From positions 24,094,544 through 24,158,543 of the forward strand of contig CM037460.1 in assembly GCA_021014325.1 (NCBI GenBank): DNA of 64,000 nt, written 5' to 3'. Position numbers and translations under genes: made by a program. Shown here in pieces: positions 21,501 through 33,500 of the stretch. Source of the DNA: Plazaster borealis. Lineage: Eukaryota; Echinodermata; Asteroidea; Forcipulatida; Labidiasteridae. The number at the start of each line of letters is the position of its first letter. Positions within the stretch are counted from its first letter, which is position 1. The notes under the pieces were generated by a model. The model ran no database searches, was not told the DNA's origin, and saw only the letters and a program-made list of their open reading frames with translations.

Positions 21501-24500
21501 CGGATAATTGTTCCATGTTCTCGCTTACTACACTACTGAGTACGGACCTGCCGACGGCCGCGCACACCATGCCACGCACACGGCGGAGACCCGTCCAGGC
21601 GTGCGATGCACTGCCGCCTAGAGAACAGATCAGATGGGGGGAGCTCTAAACACCCGAGTGTCACTATCCCGGCCGTGCATTCAGCCAAAGAGAACGGAAT
21701 ACTTACTTGAGGTTCGCGCAAAAATTATAGAATCGCAGGATTTATACAGGAAATTCGTGTAAACATGTCAGTAAGGCCATAAACGGAGGTCAGCCGCTCA
21801 ACCGTCGACTTGTCTTGGCCATCCGTCGAGTTGTCTCAAAGTCGAGTTGTCTGAACCGTCGACTTGTCCGAACGGCACGGTTGTCTGACATCCTTAAAAT
21901 AACACTAAATTTCTGCCAACACAATTACAGTGGTGTTATTTTAACACCCTTTGATGTTAATGTTGATTATCTCTTGGGTATCTTTATGTGACAACACCCA
22001 TGGTGTAAATTTTAACACCCCAGATTTTGCAGTGTACATAAAACAACAATTGCTGTAAACGGACCTCCTCTAACACCAAAAGTAATATTTATAGGGGTGG
22101 TCAGGTTGGCGTAGTGGTATCTTTCCTCGCCTTCCACCTCTAGGACCCCGGTTCGAATCACGCCAGGGGCACTACGTGGTTTGGGTTTTCAGTCCCTCCC
22201 TGACTGCGTTGGTTTTCACTGGAATAATTCTCTGGGGTTTTCCTCCCACGTCTAAAGCTGAAACTTCCTTCTTGTCTTCTTCCCATTGGGTTGGCTAGTA
22301 CAGTGATTAAGTTCGCTTTTCTGAGAGTCCTTGGCTTCGCAACCAGAATAAATTAAATGAAATAGGCAGGTGTACTAGGGTAATTACTCTACAAGTTAAT
22401 GACCATAAAAATTACTTGGATACTTGGTAAAGAGCACTGGAGAGCTGTTGATATTATAGAACATTGTTAGAAACAACCCTCGTTGAAAAAAATGTAGTTT
22501 TAGAGAAAAAGATAATGTTTCACCCCAAAATTTGAATCTGAGAAAGGCTTAAGGCAAGGAGCCTTTGAGCATGAAGCCTTTCTCAGGCATCTGAAAGAAC
22601 ACAATTCTATGCAACAAGGGGTGTTTTTTTCTTTCATTATTTTCTTGCAACTTCCATGTCCAATTGAGCCCACATTTTCACAGGTTTGTTATTTCATGCA
22701 TTATGTTGGGATACACCAAGTGATGATACAGGTCTTTGGCACTTACCAAAAGTATACCCTGCCTTTATTAAAATGCAAATGAAGCTGTTTTAACTTGTAT
22801 GCGTCTTCTCTTCAATTTTGAATTGAATTTGGGTTTAAATATAAAAGGCTGCAAAATCCAACGATAATGATTCCATTAAAGGTGAAGTAATAACCCAATT
22901 TACATGACGTCACCACACGATACATCTCGTTTGCGCCATTTTGTGATTCAGATATGCTATGTGTGTGCAGTGCGCATTTTAGGCAAAAGCGCATCCAGTC
23001 AGGCACGCATCATAATAATTTACATGCATTTTGACTCCAAAAATGGCAGACTATGATGGGCAGAAAGTAGATGCATGTGACGTCATTGCAATGGGATCAA
23101 TAGGAATTAATGGGGTGTTTTTGTTACCTTTGTAAGGAGCTGTAGTGGCCATTAAGAGTTGTCACACCACCGGGTTTATTTCGGAACCACTACAACTTTA
23201 TTAGTGAAATTATTGTTGCTATAATTTTTACCTTCAATCATGAGCAAGTCAGCGGAACATCTAACCCCTACAGCAACCCGAGTCTGGCAAGTGGCTTTCC
23301 CAACCCCGCCGTTCAAACACTCAGCCAGGTTGTCCTCAGTCCCCAAACAGTCAACGTCCTCCAGAAGGAACCCCATCTCACCGGTTCGTCTGCCCTTGTA
23401 GAACGTCTGCAGAGCCGGGTCATCCTCAGCCCCGGGAAAGCCTAGCTGTCTGCATAGCACCTGGGCATCGGTATAGTCCCACCCCTCGTTGCAGACGAGC
23501 CACCATCGGCCGCCGTGCTGAAGCTCCACTCGACCCACATACGGATGGCTAGGGTCGCTGCCTCCTAAACGGGCTTCGAAGGCTGTATAATTGTTCATGA
23601 AGTTGCAATTAATTTACAGAGAGAATTATCTCTGTCAATCTGACCAATTATGTTAACATTATAATTAACAGCTCATTGAAAAAATTGAAATGGTCAGTTT
23701 ATTAATGGAATAATCTTTAAGCTTTGCCTTTGATGTATTCTTATTGGTATCACAAGATATTACGAAAACAAATGTTCAACCGGAAACCCGGACCTCTTCT
23801 CTAACCTCGGCTTGGGCTCCGACTTGGGCTCCGTCATCAATTTTGGAGCAAAGTAAATTTTGCACGGTGTTTCCAACATCAAACGAAGCCCGGAGCCGGA
23901 GACGGAGCCTAAGCCGAGGTTTGGAAAAGGCCCCTTGTATTCACCTGACGTCATCATCTTGGTTGGTCCATTTTGTGAGTCAATGTCCCCGTGTGAGTAT
24001 AACAGTGTAGTGCGCATTTTAGGTGACATGACGTTTACATGCCTACCATAATTTCTTTGTGCAATTTGACTTTCAAAATGGCTAACGTGACAGACAGTGA
24101 ACGAGTGTGACGTTGGTGCAAGGAGTCAATTATGTATAGTTAAAAAAAAACCATTGCAACGTCAGTAAGCGAGGTATACCAAAACGACGATCAATAGTGG
24201 GAGTATTGGAGACTTTGGGATACACTGGGTGGCAGCAGACTTACCAGGTATAGCCGTTGTTCTTGGAAATGTACACATGCTCAGAACTATACGTAAACAA
24301 TGGAGTTTTACCTGGTAAATCTACTGCCACCTAGCGTTCGCAAGTCTCCCATTAGCTTGAATACACAACTTAATACTAAACTTGAGTGTTGAAACACTTT
24401 ATTATATGTGCCGTACTCACTTGGTTTTATTCTCTTCCCATCGCACACCACGCCTGCGTCATGGTTCTGGCTGCAGTACTGCTGTCCGAATCCAGCATGT

Positions 24501-27500
24501 CTGCAGTCAGCCACACTCCCCTCTTCCCCCGTGCACTGGAGATCCCCCATCAGATAGTCCAACCTGCAGTTTGAATCTTCAGCATCGACGCCATTAAAAT
24601 CCCTCTCGCAGATGTCATCTTTGACGGAATCATTGGAGAGCTTGTAAGGCACCAGAGCCGAAGGATACCCGATCTGACGGCAGACCACAGTAGCGTCAGG
24701 CATGTCCCAGTCGTCAGCGCAGACCTTCCACCACATGCCTTCATAGTACACCTCAACACGGCCCTCGTTTTCCTTGGAAATCCCACTCAGGCGTAATCGG
24801 TCACCTTTTAGTTTAAAAAAAGGCACACTCATTAATGTAGCTCTCGTGTATCTCAAGTAACATTCATATAAAATACATATCAACATAAGTCCCTTCGACC
24901 GCCCTCTTCACGCATGTTTTCTAACGACAAACAAAACGTACGATGGAATCGACCTTTATCATGCTGGCACCATCTTTCATGGGAATCATGTGTAATGTTA
25001 ATAATGCATACCGATTCAAATCTATACCCCGAATGCACCAGACTTTTAGCCTTCTAACCTCAGTTTAGTCACAGACTGATTTAAAATCAAGAAATGCAAG
25101 ATACATCCCCTATAATAAAGGTTTTTAAGCCACGCAAACATTATTTGATCAACTGGAGATTTTGGGGACGCTAGGTGGCAGCAGACAGACTTGGTGGATA
25201 TTGACCTTGGATGTGCAAATTCAGAACAACAGGAAACTTCCTAGTAGTATGTCTGCCGCCACAGTAAGTTTCAAAGTCCCCCCTTCCGAAAATGGAATCT
25301 AGTCATAGCACACAATTTATAAACATAATGTTTTGTTTATAAAAGCTGTAAATTTAATACTTAAAGGTACATACCAGCAGGTATAGATGGTTTCTCACTG
25401 CACTCTACGTGGGCAACCGTAATGACCTCACCTCGACCACACCCAACTGTCCTACTCTCTGCGTGATCGCACTCCAGAAGATGATCCTCGTGTCCCGTGC
25501 ACTTGAACCCGGACCAACCCCGCACTTGCTGGAGCACCATTTTGAATTGATGGGCGCGGTTGGTCATCACTAGTTGTGCTTCGGCCACGCCTCGTCTCTC
25601 TTGAATTGAGGTGGCGCTTTTGGCGAACTGGTAACCGCGCTGCTTGCAGACTACCAGTGCGTCGGCAATGTCCCAGCCATCGCCACAGACGGGAAACCAA
25701 TGTTCGTCTTGGAGAATCTGAACGATACCTTCTCTAGGGGTGGTTCCCCCGTCAAGTCTGATGCGGTATGGAGGCTCTAATACGTATAAATACAAGAGGG
25801 GAACAAATTCAATATTAATGCCAAACTGTGTAAGTTTCCCATTGTACATACAGCAGACTATCTGAAGAAACCCCCCCCCCCCCATATTTTTACTTTACTG
25901 AAACAAATTTCAACAAGGCAATTTAAAAAAGGCAGTGTGGCATTTTTTAGGAGGATTTGAAAAACCAAGAGACTTTAATTCAACTGATGGCGTACCTTTT
26001 GGGCGTTGTTCGCAGAGTACCCTTGCCTCGTGCTTCACTCCCCCGCAGTCCACGTTGCCGACTCCGCCGTACTGGCACCCCGCAATCGTCGTCTCGTTTC
26101 CCATGCATTTCACGGTCGCGAAGCTCCGTTTCCCCTTCTCAAGAGCTCCGGAGATCTTAGCCCAGGGTTGCGAGGCACTGGGGAATCCTAGCTCGCGACA
26201 TACTACGTTTGCCCCTCTGATGTTCCATGTGTTTCCGACATCGCAGACTGTGTGCCATATACTGTTTAGAAGTATCTCCAGACGGCCCGCGTTAGGAGTA
26301 GATCCCCCGGTAAGACGGACAGAGTAGTCTGTAAATTGTGGGTATACGAATAAGTGTTAGGCGAGGCTTAAAATTACTTTGCTTGAAACGAGCCTGAAAT
26401 TTCAACGTACATTTTGATTACTGAATGTCAACATGCCCCCTTTAAATTGATCGCCCTGGGACAACTCTTGGTGGCGCACTATATTATTATAAAGGAACAT
26501 CATTGTATAGTAAACCAACTTAAGTACTTACCATAAGATACCGTCCGATTGTCGCACCTCACTCCTGCATCTTGCCTGTGCTGGCAATCATGCTGGTACA
26601 ACCTCTCTGCTCGGCAGTCCAGCAAGTTATCCTCGTCCCCGACACATTCAACCTCGTCCAGCACGATAGGTCCAGAGCCGGGCCCAAAGTGCGCCGCGCT
26701 GACCAACGCAGAGGTAGCGTGGGTGAAGCCTAGCTGGCGGCAGACCACCTTGGCGTCTGCCATATCCCAACGGTCAGCACAAACGGTCGCCCATGCCCCG
26801 TCCAAAAAGATCTCGACTCGGCCTTCGAAGTTACTTTTGCCACTCGAAAGTCGGACCTTGCCTTCTAAAATAAAGTATACACATAAGATAAGGCAGAGAA
26901 TATAATTTATCACTCATTGTCTCACCGACAAAGAGAGACACCGAAAGATACATATAACATAAAACGGAGACAACAGAAGAATACATCAACATATCGAAAA
27001 TATTAAATGTAATTACCTTATAAAAAGCTATTTTAAAGGTATCGTACACGTTTGGTAATGACTCAAAACAAATATTAGCATAAAAACCTACTTGGTAACA
27101 AGCAACGAAGAGCTGTTGATAGTATAAAACATTGTAGGAAACGACTCCCTCTGAAGTAACGTAGTTTTTGAGAAAGAGGTAATTTCTCACCAAAATAAGA
27201 AAAACTTCTTGCAAGAAGTTTTTATTCCTATCTGAAAGCACACACATTTGTACAACAAGGGTGTTTTTTCTTTCATCATTTTCTTGCAACTTCGATGACC
27301 AATTGAGCCCAAATTTTCACAGGCTTGTTATTTTATGCATAATTATGTTGGGCTACACCAAGTGAGAACACTGGTCTTTGACAATTACCAAACGTGTTCA
27401 GTGCCTTTAACAACAGAATCGATTGGCCAAAAAGAAAGGCTGGTAAAAATGTTTAAAGGATTATACATTCAAGTCACCAAACATACATTCCCCAGAGGGT

Positions 27501-30500
27501 TAAGTTCTAAGACATACCTATCTCATTTGATCTACGTGGCATGTTTCCGTTGCAGTCCACTCTGGCATGTCCACTGCGGGTAGCACACACCTGAGGCCCC
27601 AGACCACCGTGCTGGCAAAATGCCAAGTTAGTCTCATTACCATGGCAACGCATCTTGTTCAGCAGTACGCCGATGTCCCCCCAGGCGTCTATTGATCTAA
27701 CAGGTGAGGCTGCCGTCAGGACGGGGGAGATGGTCTTGGGGGGTCGCCGATAGCCGAGTTGTCGGCAGGCAACCGAGGCGTCGTCGGGGTCCCAGCCCTG
27801 ACCGCAGACACGCCACCACTGCCCGTCGTGAAAGACTTCAACGAACCCAGAGCTGCTATCGGAAAGACGCATTAAGTTCCCTGTCAAGAGCGAAAAAAAT
27901 AATCGACCAACGTGTCAAAAAAGAGGCGTTTAATAAGAAATCTGACAAGACGAGTTTGTTGATTGTAGATTGCCGGCCGCTTTATTCCCTTTCTATAAAA
28001 CAAATTCAAAAGAATTGTCCACAGCAATTGACAACAGTTGGAGGTTTTAGTCAAATCAAAATGAACGAGCAACAAGAGACAGTATTCATTACCTGCCCGA
28101 TCAAATAACAATTCCAGAAAACAAATTGACAAAATTTCATTAAATCTTGTCATTGACAACGATAAAATCGATCACAATATAAAAAAGCTGGTGCATTGAG
28201 GGAGGAAGAACTGCACAGTAAAACAGTGATTGTTTTTCCAAACCAAAATAGAGGACGGGATTTCTTACCTGCTGGCTCTGCCGTGGGGTCCAAACTACAC
28301 ACCACACCCGCGTCATGTCCATGTTGACAATTATTTGACTCGAAACCACTCCTTGCACACTCCAATAAATGCCTCTCGTGTCCCGTGCAGCCCACACGGC
28401 TGAAAAGAACAGCACCCGTACCTTCACCGAAATGGGCACCCCCGGGTGCTGCTGTTGCATAGTGATAGCCGAGCTCTTTGCACACGACCCTGGCGTCTTT
28501 CAAATCCCAATCCTCGTCGCATATCGTCCCCCAGTTTCCATCGATATTCACCTCTACCCGGCCCATATTAGGGCGAGTACCCCCGGTGAGACGTAACCGA
28601 TCCCGGGGAGACCCTGTCAAAATTAAATCATTTTTTTTCAGAAATCGAATCAAAGTTTAATTTCTAAATGTATCCACTTCTACCCAGACGCGTATCATTT
28701 TCGTTATTGGCAGCAAATTACTGCCTTGAGGGGAAACCGCCCAGGGCCGTTGCAGGCAACAAAGACAAATATTTTTCAGTTTCCTAATTTTGTTAGCACC
28801 GATTATTCCCCCCAGTCTAGACCGTGATTTGTTTCCCGTTGCAATGTACTTTTCGATAATTGGAAGCCTGGTAGAAAAAAAAATCATATTTCAAGGTAGC
28901 GATGATGTATAGAGTTGGAAATGTTGGCAAAATAGCTGTTTTTTGCTTCAGCTGCTCTGAAGTCACGACAAAGTAGTAGGACAAGCTTAAATCACAGCTT
29001 TTTTTTGGGGGGGGGGGTTTCAACCGTGGGATGGGCAAATATTTTTAAGGGCAAGCACAAACCACGTATAATTATTTTAACACAAACAATCCTACGGATC
29101 GGGTTTGTGGGGTCATGCTATTGTTGTTCTATCATTCCCTTTTCTAATAAATTCATCTGTGGGGTCCAAGTTGAACAAAGAAAAACTTGGTGGGGTCTAT
29201 TGTTCAATTGTGAAAAAAGACCCACAAAGGGCCCTTCCGTAAGCCCACACTCTCTTACGTCCAAGATAAGATACAACTTGTTCCTTACCGTATGATATTC
29301 CTAATCCAAATGAACCAAAGGTACATCATTGATATTGCTAGCATAACTACTGTCGTGGGATTGATATACTGTTTTTGAATGGTCGATGTTGCTTAAAGGC
29401 ATCGTACACGTTTGGTAATGACTTTGATAATAAATTGCACTAAAAATTTACTCGGTAAGAAGTACAGCAGCTTTGTATAGTATAATGCATTTGGGTACTG
29501 CGGTTATGGAAAAATAAAAAAAGGTTTTATCCTCCAAAACATTTGAATCTGATAGGCGTTACGCGTAACGCTTCTCAGACTGTGTATTCCCATGCAAATT
29601 ATTCTTCCTGCGTGGACATAACCACTCTAGATTGTCGGCAATATCTCAAAAACGCTATCACCTTTTGAAATGAAATGTTCACAGGTTAGTTTTATGATAT
29701 ATATTTACAACTATATAGGCTTGAACCAAACAATAGGCTCCAATTACCAAACGTGTGAGATGCCTTTAAAGGGATTGTATACGTTTGGTAATTAGAACCC
29801 ACTGTTTGTTTCTTTTCCTATATAGCTGTAGATATATATCAAAAAACTAACCTGTACAAATTTCATTTCAAAAGTATAGTGTTTTTGGGATATTGCCGAA
29901 AATCTGGAGCGTTTATGTCCACGCAGGAAAAATAATCTGCAATTGGAATACGCAATCAGAGAAACATTACTGTCAGTAACGCTTCTCAGATTCAAATTGT
30001 TGGGGGATAAAAAGTGATATCTTTTTCCATAACCGCAGTACTTCTAAGTGAAAAGTTTCTCAATATGTATTATACTATCCAAAACTGCTGTACTTCTTAC
30101 CAAGTATAAGTTTGCCATTAATTTTCAGAGTCATTACCAAACGTATACAGACCCTTTAAACTGGTATACTTTATTCTTGTTGAATCAAGAGAAGGTACAT
30201 CATAAGCAATGTTTCCTCTGTGGAGAGTTGGAATATACACGACTGTGAATTCATTTCCACTCTTACCAACAAACGATTGCAAGATGAACATCTTTTCAGT
30301 CATTGAAGCATTCCTTGAAATTGAGTACATAGCCTTCCATTATTGGAAATTCTACCTTTAAGAATGACATAAAATGTTCGACCCCTTTTCTCTTAAGATG
30401 ATGAACAAGATTTCCTCCGGTTTTCTACAATCCTGCGAGAGTGGAGTTTTCCTGTTGAGGCAAGTCTGACCATAATGCATTCCGTGTCAGATCACGCCTG

Positions 30501-33500
30501 CCCTGCAGACCCACGCACCAATCAACAAGAGTGGGCATAAGACGTGAAGCAGTTTGTATAATACAATAAGAGATGCACATTTGCATAACCAACGGAGAGC
30601 AGGGTTTTCAAAATCAAACTAAGTCCGTCTCCATTTTTTTGTTTAAGACAGGAGACTTGCCAATGCAGTAATGTTGTGTTTTCTCTTGAATGGCGCCACC
30701 TACCAGCAAAGGGAGGAGGCTAAACACAGCTATTTCTGTGTCGTTCCTTTGAAGTCGAAACCACCAATACTTAATTCAAACGAGCACGGAACATGTTCCT
30801 GTAATACCAAGGTCATTTAATCGACAATTGCTGCTTCACTCTCTCTTTCAAACGTTCACCATCAATCAATCGGCATTACTAACGAACCAATTGTTTCCAA
30901 CACAACTAACACTGAATTTAAATGCACAACCTTTAATGCTATGCAGTTCAGTTGACCAAGGACTGTGTTTCTTGCCAACCACAAAATGATGTACCTTGGG
31001 TGCAAACTCACTTGAATAAAATAGTTTGGGTTGAAGAAAAAAAACCATGACTAATAAGAGGGGAGTTGGACTTGTTTGTTCAACCCAAAATTATTTAAAA
31101 TCTATACCCAGTTTATTACTTGATATTAATAAATAGGTGTACATGTCTTTTACGTTGCACAAAATTTGCCAATACAATTTCTTTTAAAGGGCTACTGCCG
31201 AAAAAAACAGATCTAAATCCCCATTAACACTGTACGAATTTACCAGGAAATTCCCAGGACAATTTCCTTAACCTGTTCACACTTGAAAATGCCAACCCCG
31301 GTAAACTCCTGGGAAATAGCAAATTCCCAGAAAATAGCTACCCCTGCTTGGGAGTAGGGTTGAATGTTCATTCTTCCCAGGCAAATTGCATTCGAGTGAG
31401 AAACGAACATGGGGTGGTTGTGTGGTTACAACTCAATTTCTTGGTGTTTTTGTATCCTGGGAATTTGCTCTGTAATGTCAAAAAAGCTTAAAAGTTGTAC
31501 ATTCGGTTTGAATGTACACACCTAGATGTGGTTGTCTTAAAATACCAAACACGGCACCCACGTTTCTTTCCCGTCTGTGCTCCCCGGATCGAGTGCCATC
31601 TTGAATCGAAACCTTGGGGATTTTCCCAAACCTCGTCTGATGTTGGAAACACCGTACAAAATGTACACTGCTCCAACGACAGAGCCCAAGCTGGAGCCGG
31701 AGCCCCAAGCCGAGGTTGGGGGAAAAAGGCCCCGGCAAGTATGTTTTAGCTCATAATGTGGATTTATCCCCATCTTTGTAATTCCTCCAACAACTTATTT
31801 CGTTTCCTTCTTCAGCTCCACTTATTAAAGCGTGCTTAATCAAAAGGTTTACAATAATGTAGTGAAAATAAATACATTCATATTTATAACTAAAATCATT
31901 TCAATCATGAACCGGGAACTGATTCAACGGAGTTTGCCGACACCATGCACCTTTAAAGCCCAAGTTCTTCCATCCTATATATGCCGCTCAATATTTGTCT
32001 ACCTTTTCTACCCGTTGTTTATTGCAAAGCAGGCTAATTGGACTCGGCAACCCGTTACAATTGGAGTATCTCTCCGCTACCACGCTTCGGCAAATCCATA
32101 GCGTCGATTCACTGTGTTGTGCATCTTTATATTCACAAATTGTGTGGATCAGAAATCCAATTATAAGCAACAGCAGTCAAATCTTATCCTGTTCTTCGGA
32201 TCCGGTCAATGAGTGAAAAAAATACAATCAAAATGCATTGCCGGAGGGCGTTTTACAGCGCGTGCTGTGCTTAGTCAATCGAATAAAACGGTTTAATTTA
32301 AAACCTTTACAAAAATGTATCAGATCAAATTATAGTTTGTGTGGGCTTTTTTTTTGGGGGGGGGGTTGTTTTAGCTGCTGCTTTTTTTTCGAGGAAAATA
32401 TTGGAATGAAGTGCAATACAAAAAGTCAATAAACTGTAATGGTATGGCATTAAGGATGCATTGGAGATTTCTAAATTGCATGTTCAGGGTCGCGTTTCAA
32501 AATAGTGTGACATGTTTAATAATGTTCTGCATAATGAGGTAAAATTGTTGTGACTTCGTGGGCAGATTATCAAACCTCGACGCCATTTAAGATACTGAAC
32601 ATTTCAAACCAGATTTAATTTAAATAAATATATATATATAGATGTGTGTTTACAATGACTGGACACAGAAAATATAAATTAGGAATAAATGACTAGAGGC
32701 CCGATGGATTGAAAACCTGAAGATAACGACGGAAGACATGACAAATTAATAAGTAACCTGTTGTTTTACCGTTTCGCTCAGCAGTCACACACGTCACAGA
32801 TACGGGGTTCTGACACCTCGAACCCCGAAGAGCACCAACTTTACACTCGGCAACCTTGTTCTCGGCTCCGGTGCACGATACCAATTGAACAGCCCGCTGT
32901 GGGTCATCGTCCCCGTCGACGTAGAGCAGAGTTTTACCCCAGTCTGCGGTGACGCTGGGGTAGCCCAGTTCCCGGCATGCCACGGCAGCCTTGATCATAT
33001 CCCATGATTCATCACAGATGACGCTCCACGTTCTGTTGTGGTAAAGTTGTACCTGACCCGAGTTTGGAGTGATACCCCCAACGAGGCGGATTGGATTATC
33101 TGTGAACATTAAAAAGCTACGTGAGCGAAATTGTTTTAACGGGAATGCTATTTAAACTTGTTTATAATGTGTTTGTTTACCATTTAAATGTTAATTGATA
33201 TTTGTATACACTTCTGAATTTTTCGAAATTATCGATCAAAAAATTAGGCCCAAACCTCAAGGTTTTGAAAAACTATAAACATTTCTGCCGTTGAAGGTGT
33301 GCGACAAAATGACAATACTTTGAGGTCATGTGTGGGATGATGCTTTGTTATACATCCTTGCTGCAACAAAGCGGCTATACAAAACGGAGCTCCCAAATAT
33401 GACGCAACATGAGTGATGACGTAACAGTGCTTTTCGCGAATCTTTCTGAAAAGCACTGGAGAAAGATGTTCAAAATTATTGTTTTTTACACAATTAAAAA

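Larger units (their letters stand above)
28614..32769 (-). other. large SRCR gene intron (4.2 kb)
   Basis: Between SRCR domains 2 and 3. No further SRCR exon was seen. It contains the paired MITEs at 29393-30159, MITE family G at 31617, a poly(G) tract at 29007, and T/G runs at 32348-32366. Small open frames here lack domain signal. An overlooked exon would add one more domain without changing frame. Confidence 0.6.

Noticed and set aside
26831..27289. 152-residue minus-strand open frame in an SRCR intron
   Set aside because: It is a family A MITE. The same peptide is produced by the MITE copy at 48538.
28614..32769. A twelfth SRCR exon in the large intron
   Set aside because: I looked for the Trp-x-x-Val-Cys and Cys-Arg-Gln-Leu-Gly blocks on the minus strand and found none.
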